A DNA stretch of 64,000 bases from Bufo bufo. Lineage: Eukaryota; Chordata; Amphibia; Anura; Bufonidae. The stretch covers positions 35,162,956-35,226,955 of the forward strand of contig NC_053392.1 of NCBI RefSeq assembly GCF_905171765.1, in the 5' to 3' direction. The notes beneath the pieces are model-generated. The model made no database searches. It had not been told where the DNA came from and saw only the letters and a program-made list of their open reading frames with translations. The translations under genes and the position numbers were made by a program. Positions 23,065 to 35,334 of the stretch are shown in pieces. How positions within the stretch are numbered: position 1 is the stretch's first letter; the number at the start of each line of letters is the position of its first letter.

Positions 23065-25405
23065 TAAGAGGGCTAAATAATACTTCACACCATATTACTT
23101 CTGGACAAATAATGAATAATACCTTCCAATCCATAGCCACACAATACCGCCTAATAATGACTGCTTAATACCACCATAATGTTACCAAGTAATACCGCTA
23201 CACCATAACCACATATCACCACCACATATTATTACCATACTGTGCCCATATAATTCTGCCACACCAGGACTTCCATTACCAACACATATTCACTTGAATA
23301 ATACCACCAGTGTTACTCAATAATACCTGTGCATCCTAACCATATATTACTACCACATAGTGACTGAATAATATCACAACAATGTTACCAAATGAAACCT
23401 ACACCTCATGACCAGATATTACCACCACATAGTGACTAAATAATACCACCACACACTTCCTGAGGAAAATCAACTATACAAAAACAATATTACCACCATA
23501 CAGTGACCACATAGGAGTATATAGTACCAGATCTACAAAGACCATGCTGCAGACTATATAAGTGAATAGGTAATAGTGTATCTTTATAGCTTCAACACAG
23601 CAGCAGTGCCCCATTTGTTTCCACACAGTAATACTGCCCCTACTACTGTAATACTGTCCTCACACAGTAACTGTAACTTTAGTGCCATCCTCACAGTAAC
23701 AGTATCCACTTAATGCACCTACACAGTAATAGTGTCTCCTTTACTGCACCTACACAGTAATAGTGCCTCCTTTACTGCACCTACACAGTAATAGTCCCCT
23801 TTACTGCACCTCCACATTAATAATGCCCCCTTTACTTCAACTACACAATAATAGTACCCCCTTACTGCACCTACACAGTAATAATGCCCCCTTACTGCAC
23901 TTACACAGTAATAGTGCCTCATTACTGCACCTACACAGTAATAGTACCCCCTTATTGCACCTACACAGTATTAATGCCCCCTTATTGCACTTACACAGTA
24001 ATAGTGCCTCATTACTGCACCTACACAGTAATAATGCCCCCTTACTGTACCTACACAGTAATAATGCCCCCTTATTGCACCTACACAGTAATAATGCCCC
24101 CTTATTGCACCTACACAGTAATAATGCCCCCTTATTGCACCTACACAGTAATAGTGCCTCATTACTGCACCCCCACAGTAATAGTGCCCCCTTACTGCAC
24201 CTACACAGTAATAATGCCCCCTTACTGCACTTACACAGTAATAGTGCCTCATTACTGCACCTACACAGTAATAGTACCCCCTTATTGCACCTACACAGTA
24301 TTAATGCCCCCTTATTGCACTTACACAGTAATAGTGCCTCATTACTGCACCTACACAGTAATAATGCCCCCTTACTGTACCTACACAGTAATAATGCCCC
24401 CTTATTGCACCTACACAGTAATAATGCCCCCTTATTGCACCTACACAGTAATAATGCCCCCTTATTGCACCTACACAGTAATAGTGCCTCATTACTGCAC
24501 CTACACAGTAATACCACCCCCTTTACTGCATCTACACAGTAATAATGCCCCCTTACTGCACCTACACAGTAATAATGCCCCCTTACTGCACTTACACAGT
24601 AATAGTGCCTCATTACTGCACCTACACAGTAATAGTACCCCCTTATTGCACCTACACAGTAATAGTACCCCCTTATTGCACCTACACAGTATTAATGCCC
24701 CCTTATTGCACTTACACAGTAATAGTGCCTCATTACTGCACCTACACAGTAATAATGCCCCCTTACTGTACCTACACAGTAATAATGCCCCCTTATTGCA
24801 CCTACACAGTAATAATGCCCCCTTATTGCACCTACACAGTAATAATGCCCCCTTATTGCACCTACACAGTAATAGTGCCTCATTACTGCACCTACACAGT
24901 AATACCACCCCCTTTACTGCACCTACACAGTAATAGTGCCCCTTTACTGCACCTACACAATAATAGTGCCCACTTATTGCACCTACACAGTAATAGTACC
25001 CTTTTACTGCACCCCCACAGTAATAGTGCCCGCTTACTGCACATCAACAGTAATAGTGTCTCCTTACTGCACCTACATAGTAATAGTGCCCGCTTAATGC
25101 ACCTTCACAGTAATGGTGAATCCTTACTGCACCTACATAGTAATACCACCCCCTTTACTGCACATCCACAGTAATAGTGCCTCATTACTGCACCTACACA
25201 GTAATGGTGAATCCTTACTGCACCTACATAGTAATGGTGCATCCTTACTACACCTCCACAGTAATAGTGCCCGCTTACTGCACCTACACAGTAATGGTGA
25301 ATCCTTACTGCACCTACATAGTAATACCACCCCCTTTACTGCACATCCACAGTAATAGTGCCTCCTTACTGCACCTACACAGTAATACCATCCCTTCTCA
25401 CAGTA
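23065..25405. repeat. 30-bp minisatellite with a degenerate left part
   Basis: From about 23690 the unit is 30 bp, near GCCCCCTTATTGCACCTACA followed by CAGTAATAAT. 23065-23690 is a looser, shorter-period version with TAATACCACCACATAGTGAC words. A 330-bp higher-order period is shown by the rare CAGTATTAATG variant at 23966 and 24296; a third copy near 24687 is 391 bp on, with two extra units. Because 30 is a multiple of three, both strands have long open frames (up to 349 codons, repeat MPPYCTYTVI); I call no gene. Confidence 0.95.
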
Positions 25406-26670
25406 CTAGTGGACCCTGCAGCCTATGGCGGTGTCTGGCACAGTGGTGGGGGTCAATACCTTTCTCTGCTCCACCATAGTATTCAAGTGTATCTGCATCC
25501 TAAAGGACACAGTTAAATGGAGAGCAAGGGGAGGTTTAACAGGGTAACTGCCCATTGACATTAATATGGGACTACTCGAAGCTGGGTGTAAGTACAGGGC
25601 CCCCACTGCCTTAGGACCCCAAAATAACTTCCACTAAGGTCATTATTAATACATTATAAATATATGCTTAAGGAAAGCACCATAACTGCTACTGCTGGGA
25701 CCACAAATGTTCAGCTCTAAGAAGTGGAGGAACCTGGAGACAAGTGAACGATTCCCCTGCAGCGCCCCCACAGGGAAGATGAAGTATTACAATGTTGTCA
25801 TTTACACCAATGAAATATCTGTGTAATGCCTCTATATATTCTATATGGAGAAACCAGATGAGGGTCCCCAGCATGAGACCCCCTATCTGGAAACTCAGAA
25901 TCCTATCATATGGCTTTGAACCAACCATCTGATATGTATGGGGGGGGAGGTGTCCCAACGCTCCCCCAATGGCAAGTGTCAAAGGAAAGAAGGACCAGGC
26001 TTTCATCATGCCCAATCCTCTGTTCCCACAGGAGATAAGCTGCTACTAAAGAGTTCTGGCTTATTGCCCTTAACTCACTGATATAAACATGCATGCTCGG
26101 CAGAGTAGACACACTGAGAGGAAAGAGCATATGACCTTCAGCTATCAACCTCTATGGGGTGACAGGCGAGGCGTAAGGAGGAAAGTAGAAGGTCTTAACA
26201 TATCCCAAGATGAATGACACAAGATCACCAGCTTCGAAAAAACATAAAACCATGACTTTGTGATACTCTGCTGGGAGTTGTTTATGCTGTATGTGGCCAC
26301 CCAGTGGCTGTGATGTGAGTTGCAGCCTGTTGACATTTTTTCTAATAACATATTGAGTTTTAAGCCTGAGAAATTGGAGACCTTGATGGAAAGGTAAGGG
26401 TGGACCCATCTGTATGGCTGAATTTCTCCCCATCCTGTGGTGGGCCCTGTAACGGGTAATCCATGAAGTGTTATCGTCTGGTATTTGCATTGTTCTCATG
26501 ATAAAGCCTTTTTTTTAAAATAAAAAGCAAACAGCATTATTTTCATTATCAGCTTTTTTCATATCATTGAGCAGGTTACATCACTTATCGCTCCAGGTCT
26601 CCTAGCAATGCTTTCCAAGGAAGGCAGGAAAGGATGACATCACAGAGTGATCCGAGGAGCAGCTGGAAGC
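25406..26670. other. Intergenic sequence
   Basis: No gene recognised. 25725-25815 (CCCTGCAGCGCCCCCACAGG, AGTATTACAATG) is an inverted, diverged member of the repeat family seen at 15205, 16060 and 16393. The rest is non-repetitive by eye. Confidence 0.4.
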
Positions 26671-26931
26671 TTAAAGGGGTTATCCAATTTCAAGAAAACC
26701 CCACATGTGCCTGCCACCTCACCGGTAATATACTTACCCCGCTCCTCGTCCGCGCACCGCCACTGCTGCTTGTCCCTGCACACGGATGAAAACATGCGGT
26801 GTCGGGGGAGCAGAGCAGCCAATGGCAGGCGGGGACGGCGATGCGGGGACCAGGAGCAGCGCGGGGAGCGGCATGTGAGGGGCCCGACACGTGTGGGGGG
26901 GGGGGTTCTTGAAATTGAATAACCCCTTTAA
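26671..26931. mobile_element. Short TTAA-bounded element
   Basis: The left end TTAAAGGGGTTATCCAATTT and the right end, inverted TTAAAGGGGTTATTCAATTT, are bounded by TTAA. The interior is GC-rich and non-coding with a run of G at 26894-26905. It is a 261-bp non-autonomous TTAA-type element. Confidence 0.9.
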
Positions 26932-26949
26932 TCGCTGAGACCATTCATC

Positions 26950-27185
26950 TTTTTTTTTTTCTGGGATTTTCATATTGATGGCTTATCCTCAGTCTTGTTC
27001 TTAGGCCAGTGATCTCATATTAATCGGTCACGTGGACTAGGTGCAGCTCAGTCCCATTCAAGTGGATCAGGCTTAGCGCAATACCAAGCACGGCCACTAT
27101 ACAATGTACGGCATTGCGCTTGGTAAGCTGCAAGAAGGCTGTGGCGCTCACCGGGGCGAGCTTGTATTATTGACCTATCCTAAGG
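26950..27185. repeat. Diverged inverted-repeat element
   Basis: GATGGCTTATCCTCAG at left and GACCTATCCTAAGGAC at right are inverted relatives. The middle has CTCAGTCCCATTCAAGTGGA and inverted CATTGCGCTTGGTA / TACCAAGC words. It resembles the interior of the TTAA-type elements at 28211 and 29450 but has no clear ends. Confidence 0.5.
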
Positions 27186-27189
27186 ACAT

Positions 27190-27805
27190 TGTGGGGATTC
27201 GTTCTGGTAGTTAGGATTAGCGGATGCAGCACAGACGCAAAGTACAAGTTCTTGGTTCAAAACATCTGTGTTTATTCGTAAAAAAGCAAAACAAAAATGC
27301 AAGTTGCTTGGTGATCGTTCACACACATGAAAAGTTCATATATAAAACAGTCACCTTTTCTCCTGGGTGTTACTTCACACCCTGTTGGAAGTTCTGCCTT
27401 ATCAAGTCCACAGGCAGGAGTTAGGCGGCCTGTTCGCCCTCACAGGGGTCTGAGCCCTCCAGCCCAGCTCAAGCCGCGGATCCCAACACAGCCCTCAGAT
27501 CACAGCACACAGACCTCCTGAACTCCACTGTCAGACGGAGGTAATCCTCCCCACCTGGCAGTGCTGGCTGGTTTTTATGCCTGGCAAAACCGGTCTGGAA
27601 CATGGGGAGTAGTCACCCACCCAGCACTTTGACTACTCCCAGTAAGAGCGGTTCTGGATCAGCTATTACAGCCATACTAAGTATTAAGGTGTCAAACAGC
27701 AACTGTAGCTGACACATAAAAACAGCTCTTACTCCACCGAGGCCAGGAACCTCGGGGACATGTACCTACCGTATCATCCACGATGATTCCTTGTACCTTC
27801 TTACA
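27190..27805 (-). mobile_element. Solo LTR, Gypsy-like
   Basis: The plus strand starts TGTGGGGATTCG and ends CTTCTTACA, flanked by ACAT at 27186-27189 and 27806-27809. On the minus strand it reads TGTAAGAAGG ... GAATCCCCACA, with a TATA-like GCATAAAAACC and an AATAAACA polyadenylation-like signal in LTR order. No internal retroelement sequence flanks it, so it is a solo LTR left by recombination. A second member spans 37478-41937. Assignment to Gypsy rests on the 4-bp duplication and recognition of the LTR style. Confidence 0.8.
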
Positions 27806-27809
27806 ACAT

Positions 27810-28210
27810 AAAGATAGTAATTGAATATTGTAAAGGGGTTTCAATATAGATTTTTTTGCATATCTCCAATAATATGAGCCTCCATATGAGTTGAGGGCTC
27901 CAGACATTTACTAGAATTGGGGCACATACAGAACTGTCCACCTTTATCTTTCGCAAATTTTGCTACAATTCACGGCAATATGAATTCAATACAATATCAT
28001 AAAATGCTAGCAAACCTCTCAACGGGCTGCAGGCCACATCATAACCACTGGGTGGCCACACAGAGACACAAATAGCATAAACAACTCCCGACAAAGTATC
28101 ACAAAATCATGTTTTTTTTCAAGGTTTGACATCTTTAGATATTGTATGTGAAGCCTAGAGGACAGTTAAGAAGAGGTCCCATTTATCTCTATTGGTGGCC
28201 AACATTAGCT
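27810..28210. other. Low-copy sequence
   Basis: No gene or repeat structure recognised; an inverted relative of the 26225-26310 stretch (AAAACATAAAACCATGACTT ... CAGTGGCTGTGATGTG) seems to occur at 28030-28125 (CATAACCACTGGGTGGCC ... AAATCATGTTTTTT). Confidence 0.4.
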
Positions 28211-28693
28211 TTAAGGGGTTGACCGATCTCACACATTGGTCACATATCGCTAGGATATGCCACCAATGTCTGATAGGTGCGGATTCCTCCTCTGTCACCA
28301 GCACTTATCTCTAGAATGGGGCCCCCAAAGCTCAGGCGCTGCATACTCTCCATTCACTTCTATGGGAGTCCCAAAAAGAGCAGAGAGACCCAGCTCGGAT
28401 ATATTTGCAACTCCCATAGAAGTGAATAGAGAGTGCACTGTGCAATCAGCGCCACCTCTCCATGCACCTCTATGGGAGTTACGGAAATAGCTGGGCCAGC
28501 ACTCGGCTATTTTCAGACTCTTTTTTGGAACTCCTATATAAGTGAATGGAGAGCATGCAGCGCATGAGCGGTGCGCTTTCTTTCACTTTGGGGGCTAGCT
28601 GTGGTTCCCACCTCTGGGACCTGCACCTATCTAACATTGGAGGCATATCCTAGCGATATGCCACCAATGTGTGAGATGGGATGCCCCCTTTAA
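28211..28693. mobile_element. TTAA-bounded element
   Basis: Starts TTAAGGGGTTGACCGATCTC and ends with the inverse of TTAAAGGGGGCATCCCATCTC; both ends continue into CACACATTGG and its inverse and into TCGCTAGGATATGCC. TTAA lies at each end. The interior has repeated CACTTCTATGGGAGT words. Non-coding. Confidence 0.88.
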
Positions 28694-29440
28694 TCACCTG
28701 GAGAGCTGAATGGCCACATTGCCTTAAAGACACCCAGGGGCTCCTTGGTTGCAGAGATCATTGGGGTACCAGGATGAAAGTCCCCTTTGATGCAAATTCA
28801 AACATATCTTCCGACCATCATGGAAATATATATAGGTGTGCGGAAATTGGCTGAATCATGTAGAAGTCACAAAGGATGGTCACCAAAAGTATGGAAAAGC
28901 TTGGTGACCATCCCACTGGGGACTTTAGTAGCAGCAAAGGGAGAATTGGGCCCAGTTAGTGCTACTCACTTTTTTGCTACTAGGTGGTTAGAACCAGTGC
29001 ATGACTTCCCTGTCCAGAGGACCTGTATGTAAATGTTGAGTACATGGTCCAAGGGTCATCGAAAAGGAATGGAGAGGCCCCACTGATGTTTGCGATAAGG
29101 CCCCCCTCTCTTCTACTTACTAAACCAGAAGCAATATCATTAAGAAAAGCCTGACTAGACCTTTTAGACCTTGCCAGATGAGGATGAAACAAGGCTCTGA
29201 AGGATGCAGGAGGCCTTAGGTCATATGCAAACGAGCCACGGGGAGAGCACTAAAGACATGAAGTGTTAAATCCCTTACATTTTCTCCAAGCAATGACGTA
29301 AGAGCCAGAGAGATTGCTGCTATCCACAGGATGGACAAGGCTGCCTAACATGGAGATACCATGTGGAATACCAATAAGCCCGGAGAGGAGACGTGAGAGT
29401 CATAAGTACAGGTCAGTGGGGCTGAGTCTAATATTTCATC
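28694..29440. other. Low-copy sequence
   Basis: No gene or repeat recognised. Open frames of 70-81 codons lack any motif. Confidence 0.35.
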
Positions 29441-29449
29441 TCCATGTAA

Positions 29450-29870
29450 AGAGGTTTTCCTGAGGAGAGGTCATCAATACAAAAACTTAAATAATATATC
29501 GGTGGGGCACTACTACCAGCCGGCAAGCCTATTAGATGTTAAAATGGGGCCTAGGCACTTGGGGGAGCTGAGCTCTGCAACCTCATCCTTGGCCTGGGAC
29601 ATGACGTCCATTGGTCCTTTCAGTGACTCAGTCCCATTCAAGTCATTGGGATTGAGTTGCAAAACCAAGGATGGCCCCTATGCAATAAATGGAGCTGTGC
29701 TTGGTACAGAATGAAGAGTCTGCAACCTCATCAAAGAGCTGATCAACAGGGGTGTCGGGGGTCTAACACCCACCAGTCAGATATAGATGATCTGTTCTTT
29801 CCTAGATCTCATCCTTGTGAAATGATAGTGGGAGGAGACATCTGCTCTATACTCAAGGGTTTGGTTTCAT
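29450..29870. repeat. Decayed relative of the TTAA elements
   Basis: Contains GAGGTCATCAATACAAAAAC, TATCGGTGGGGCACTACTAC, CAGTCCCATTCAAGTCATTGG and GGGGGTCTAACACCCACCAG, words shared with the 28211-28693 family and the 26950-27185 segment. No clean TTAA ends remain. Confidence 0.55.
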
Positions 29871-29924
29871 ACTGAGGTCAAGAAATGGAGCGGCTTGACA
29901 AATAATCAGCTACTTAGGTACCTT

Positions 29925-30195
29925 CTCTTGACACCCCCCTATACAGTACCAAATTATAAGTGTGGTGCCCAAATAACACTGCCATGGCCCAGTAACACTT
30001 ACATATAGTTTCCTTAAATAACAATGCTGCCATGTCACAGCAAGAATAATATTGTAGTACAGTACCCTAAGTAGCATAAGCACAAAATGCCCCCATAATG
30101 CGACATACCGTATGGTGCCCAAATAACAGTGCCGTACATGGCTAAATAAGACTTCCATATAGTTGCCTTAAATAATAATGCCACCACCACCATAT
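29925..30195. repeat. Degenerate minisatellite
   Basis: Loose repeats of GTGCCCAAATAACA(C/G)TGCC and TAGTTNCCTTAAATAA(C/T)AATGC with CATATA words; resembles the 24-bp families at 4739 and 9468. Confidence 0.65.
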
Positions 30196-30400
30196 ACTGC
30201 AAAACTTATATTCTGTCTTCAAAATGTGCATCTCCAGTTCAGGGAACAGTACAACTCTCAGCATGACTTGAGAGTCTGAAGCTGTTAGACACATTGGGAA
30301 TTGTAGAGCCACAGGGTGATGAACACTGTTGTATACCTACTGTATGTATAATATGGTAGCCAGTAGGCACATTTGGGGTCAGCTGCCCTTTGGCCAAATC

Positions 30401-30847
30401 TCAATTAGAACCTCCAGCCAAAAGAAAGTTTCCCAAATATAATGTGATGGATATGATGACTATGGTGGTTAGTAAGAGGCCCACAATCTTTGTCCATGTT
30501 CTGTGGTCACCTTCACTCTTTACTGTCATACATCTGCCTACATTAGGTCCTTCTTTAGGTTGACTCCCATCTCCCTCTTCTTCCTCCTCCCAGGCTCCGG
30601 TATAACACATCTATTCTCCATAGCATTGCTTGTTTATTTTAATTCCATCTAAATTTAGACTGGCACCAAAGGAGACCTTTCCGATACAGTTCATGGGAGT
30701 GTGGCCTTCAGGGGTCAGACAAGGCAAAGAAAGTGGAGTTGGCAACTTCTGTGATATAGTCCCAACTCTTATTTGTATCAATGCCTTCGGGAAGGACCGG
30801 GATATAGAAACCCAACAGTCTTTTGTGTTATAATAACATGATGGTCC
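30401..30847 (-). pseudogene. Possible broken membrane-protein sequence with in-frame TAG
   Basis: I do not recognise the family. On the minus strand a 69-codon frame (30401-30610) has an acidic stretch (AWEEEEEGDG), the basic-flanked segment HRTWTK, and a clear hydrophobic span IVGLLLTTIVIISITLYLGN near its C terminus. In the same frame, upstream of a TAG at 30611-30613, a further 78 codons are open (30614-30847). They include CWVSISRSFP, GHTPMNCIGKVSFG and KQCYGE, with five Cys residues. That stretch begins right after CCTTCTTCCTTAG, which looks like a splice acceptor. This could be a decayed exon of a single-pass membrane or envelope-like protein, or chance. It is not within a recognised transposon. 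Confidence 0.3.
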
Positions 30848-31082
30848 CTAAGGAAGAAGGTTTCATCAAGATAGGACATGTCATCTAACAACTTCTGTAA
30901 TCTGTTGCCTTGTATACGAAGAACTCAAGGAAGACGTGGTGGACCCTGTCGTGGTCCCATCTTTAACCCCATGGAGGGATATCCTCAAACTATATACTGT
31001 AGGGTCATCTAGGTTCACATTACCAAATAAGGGAAGGCAGGAAGTAGCTGAGGGTCTGGCGGGAGGATGTGGAGGTCCTAGT

Positions 31083-34000
31083 TAGAGATGGCCCGAACTA
31101 TCCGACGGCGAACAGTTCCCGGCGAACATAGCTTGTTCGCGTTCGCCTCTGCCGGGCGAACACATGCGATGTTCGGTCCGCCCCCTATACATCATCATTG
31201 AGCAAACTTTGACCCTGTACCTCACAGTCAGCAGACACATTCCAGCCAATCAGCAGCATACCCTCCCTCCCAGACCCTCCCACCTCCTGCACAGCATCCA
31301 TTTTAGATTCATTCTGAAGCTGCAGTCTTAGTGAGAGGAGGGAGACTGTAACTGCTGCTGATTTAATTGGGAAATCGATAGCTAGGCTAGTGAATTCAGT
31401 GTCCACTCCAGTCCTGAAAGACTCATCTGATCTCTGCTGTAAGGACAGCGTCCTGACAGCACCCCAAAAAGCCCTTTTTAGGGCTGCAACATTAGTCTGC
31501 TTTTTTTTTTTCCTTTATATACATATTGCAGTTGCCTGGCCTGCCTGTGTGTGAGGAGCTGCAGGCCCACAGACTGTAGTGTGCCCACTGCCAGTGCTCA
31601 CCCCTGTCATTCCGTGTGGCACAGGACTTTGCTTAAAAAAAGGCACTTAATTTTTACACTTTAATCTAAGGTTAGTTGCCTGCCAGTGTGTGTCAGGCTG
31701 ACTTCCACTGACTGTAGTGTGCCCACTGCCAGTGCCCACCACTCATACCGGCTGGCACAGGACTTTGCATAAAAAAGGCATTTAATTTTTACACTTTAGT
31801 GTAATTTCAGCTGCTTGCCTGCTGCTAGTGTGTGTCAGGCCGACTTCAACTGACTGTAGTGTGCCCACTGCCAGTGCCCACCCCTGTCATCCCGTGTGGC
31901 ACAGGACTTTGCTTAAAAAAAAGGCACTTCATTTTTACACTTTAATCTAAGGTTAGTTGCCTGCCAGTGTGTGTCAGGCCGACTTCAACTGACTGTAGTG
32001 TGCCCACTGCCAGTGCCCACCCCTGTCATCCCGAGTGGCACAGGACTTTGCTTAAAAAATAGGCACTTAATTTTTACACTTTAATCTAAGGTTAGTTGCC
32101 TGCCAGTGTGTGTCAGGCTGACTTCCACTGACTGTAGTGTGCCCACTGCCAGTGCCCACCACTCATACCGGCTGGCACAGGACTTTGCATAAAAAAGGCA
32201 TTTAATTTTTACACTTTAGTGTAATTTCAGCTGCTTGCCTGCTGCTAGTGTGTGTCAGGCCGACTTCAACTGACTGTAGTGTGCCCACTGCCAGTGCCCA
32301 CCCCTGTCATCCCGTGTGGCACAGGACTTTGCTTAAAAAAAAGGCACTTCATTTTTACACTTTAATCTAAGGTTAGTTGCCTGCCAGTGTGTGTCAGGCC
32401 GACTTCAACTGGACTGTAGTGTGCCCACTGCCAGTGCCCACCCCTGTCATCCCGAGTGGCACAGGACTTTGCTTAAAAAATAGGCACTTAATTTTTACAC
32501 TTTAATCTAAGGTTAGTTGCCTGCCAGTGTGTGTCAGGCTGACTTCCACTGACTGTAGTGTGCCCACTGCCAGTGCCCACCACTCATACCGGCTGGCACA
32601 GGACTTTGCTTAAAAAAGGCATTTAATTTTTACACTTTAATGTAATTTCAGCTGCTTGCCTGCTGCTAGTGTGTGTCAGGCCGACTTCAACTGACTGTAG
32701 TGTGCCCACTGCCAGTGCCCACCCCTGTCATACCGAGTGGCACAGGACTTTGCTTAAAAAATAGGCACTTAATTTTTACACTTTAATCTAAGGTTAGTTG
32801 CCTGCCAGTGTGTGTCAGGCTGACTTCCACTGACTGTAGTGTGCCCACTGCCAGTGCCCACCACTCATACCGGCTGGCACAGACTTTGCATAAAAAAAGG
32901 CATTTAATTTTTACACTTAGTGTAATTCAGCTGCTTGCCTGCTGCTAGTGGTGTGTCAGGCCGACTTCAACTGACTGTAGTGTGCCCACTGCCAGTGCCC
33001 ACCACTCATACCGGCTGGCACAGGACTTTGCTTAAAAAAGGCATTTAATTTTTACACTTTAATGTAATTTCAGCTGCTTGCCTGCTGCTAGTGTGTGTCA
33101 GGCCGACTTCAACTGACTGTAGTGTGCCCACTGCCAGTGCCCACCCCTGTCATACCGAGTGGCACAGGACTTTGCTTAAAAAATAGGCACTTAATTTTTA
33201 CACTTTAATCTAAGGTTAGTTGCCTGCCAGTGTGTGTCAGGCTGACTTCCACTGACTGTAGTGTGCCCACTGCCAGTGCCCACCCCTGTCATACCGAGTG
33301 GCACAGGACTTTGCTTAAAAAATAGGCACTTAATTTTTACACTTTAATCTAAGGTTAGTTGCCTGCCAGTGTGTGTCAGGCTGACTTCCACTGACTGTAG
33401 TGTGCCCACTGCCAGTGCCCACCACTCATACCGGCTGGCACAGGACTTTGCTTAAAAAAGGCATTTAATTTTTACACTTTAATGTAATTTCAGCTGCTTG
33501 CCTGCTGCTAGTGTGTGTCAGGGCCGACTTCAACTGACTGTAGTGTGCCCACTGCCAGTGCCCACCCCTGTCATACCGAGTGGCACAGGACTTTGCTTAA
33601 AAAATAGGCACTTAATTTTTACACTTTAATCTAAGGTTAGTTGCCTGCCAGTGTGTGTCAGGCTGACTTCCACTGACTGTAGTGTGCCCACTGCCAGTGC
33701 CCACCACTCATACCGGCTGGCACAGGACTTTGCATAAAAAAGGCATTTAATTTTTACACTTTAGTGTAATTTCAGCTGCTTGCCTGCTGCTAGTGTGTGT
33801 CAGGCCGACTTCAACTGACTGTAGTGTGCCCACTGCCAGTGCCAACCACTGATACCGGGTGGCACAGTAGCTTGCCGATAAATAAGGCATTTAATTTTTA
33901 GACAGTAGTCTAAATTCAGTTGCTTGCCTGCTGCCAGTGTGTGTCAGGCTCGCTTCCACTGACTGTAGTGTGCCCACTGCCAGTGCCAACCACTGATACC

Positions 34001-35070
34001 GGCTGGCACAGGACTTTGCTTAAAAAAGGCATTTAATTTTTACACTTTAATGTAATTTCAGCTGCTTGCCTGCTGCTAGTGTGTGTCAGGCCGACTTCAA
34101 CTGACTGTAGTGTGCCCACTGCCAGTGCCAACCACTCATACCGGGTGGCACAGTAGCTTGCCGATAAATAAGGCATTTAATTTTTACACTTTAGTGTAAT
34201 TTCAGTTGCTTGCCTGCTGCCAGTGTGTGTCAGGCCCGCTTCTACTGACTGTAGTGTGCCCACTGCCAGTGCCAACCACTGATACCATCTCCCCGTTCGA
34301 AAAATCTATTCAATAAATGGCACCCAGATTGGGGACGTTAGAGGGATTAAACTGATGAGAATAGTACTACAGAAAATACCACTCATATCGGGTGTGACAG
34401 TAAATTGCACGGCGCAGACGCAGTCACCGTGGATAAAAACAAAGGGGAGGGAGCCAGCGTTTTTTTTAACCATCTCCCCGTTCGAAAAATCAATTCAATT
34501 GACCTTTCGGGGACCCTTGGTGTTGTACGTGGCTGGGTGGAGGAAGAAACCTTCAATGACATCACCGGGACGTGGCTAGCTTGGTATCCAACCTTGTGCA
34601 AATGGGGAGTTTGCGGTTGTGCAAATGAACTGTTTGCGGTGCATTAAAAGGGGAGTTTGGTCTGTCAATGTCTGTGATGCGGGCGTAACCCTTACACTAC
34701 CTGATCGATACAACATCATACCTGATCGTATACACACACTGGATGTTTTAAAGCACGTTATTCCAAACAATTTAGGAATGTTAGTTGATTTATGCCCTTT
34801 ATGGATTAAAACCCGACTCTGCGTCCACTACGTAATTTTCCATGGGAGTTTTGCCATAGATCCCCCTCCGGCATGCCACAGTCCAGGTGTTAGACCCCTT
34901 GAAACAACTTTCTCATCACTATTGTGGCCAGAAAGAGTCCCTGTGGGTTTTAAAATTCGCCTGTCTATTGAAGTCTATGGCGGTTCGCCCGGTTCGCCAG
35001 TTCGCGAACATTTGCGGAAGTTCTCGTTCGCTGTTCGCGAACTGAAAATTTTATGTTCGCGACATCACTA
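31083..35070. mobile_element. hAT-type element, 4.0 kb, filled with tandem repeats
   Basis: Flanked by a perfect 8-bp duplication GTCCTAGT at 31075-31082 and 35071-35078. Ends are TAGAGATGGCCCGAAC and, inverted, TAGTGATGTCGCGAAC. Sub-terminal regions are rich in GTTCGCG/CGCGAAC words. The interior is a 140-bp tandem array (31540-34290) followed by a unique 3' part (34290-34960) with the direct repeat ATCTCCCCGTTCGAAAAATC at 34290 and 34472. There is no transposase. A 150-codon frame at 34619-35071 runs through the 3' part and terminus; I treat it as fortuitous. I recognise the family as a common anuran repeat. Confidence 0.88.
31540..34290. repeat. 140-bp tandem array with 420-bp higher-order period
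   Basis: About 19 units containing GTGTGTCAGGC, CTGACTGTAGTGTGCCCACT, GCCAGTGCC, GCACAGGACTTTGC and TTAATTTTTACACTTTA. Two unit types differ by ATCTAAGGTTAGTTGCCTGCC versus GTGTAATTTCAGCTGCTTGC. The ACTCATACCGGCTGGCACAG variant recurs at 31741, 32161 and 32582, giving an early period of three units. Confidence 0.95.
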
Positions 35071-35078
35071 GTCCTAGT

Positions 35079-35334
35079 GTTACCTGGTCCCATAAAAACA
35101 TCACCAAGTGGTGGTACCATTTTGTTATGTGGCTTTTGAATGACTAAAGGCTATGTACTGAATTACAAATTACAAGACCCATAAAATGTTCCTTTACTGA
35201 AGTGGGACCTCTAGGATCTGAGCCCAAAGTGAATCTCCAGTCATTTAAATTTCACATTAGTTTTATAGATTTGGTGGCGAAAAATGTTACTAAACTCATG
35301 GCATAAGTTAGTCTAGTCAACTCTATTGTGGGAA
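35079..35334. other. Low-copy sequence
   Basis: Continuation of the sequence left of 31075; nothing recognised. Confidence 0.4.

Noticed and set aside
23763..25355. Long frames of LHLHSNNAPL or YCTYTVIMPP type
   Set aside because: Products of the 30-bp minisatellite on both strands.
34619..35071. 150-codon frame in the 3' part of the hAT-type element
   Set aside because: It runs into the terminal inverted repeat and has no transposase or other motif; likely fortuitous in a young, little-mutated repeat.
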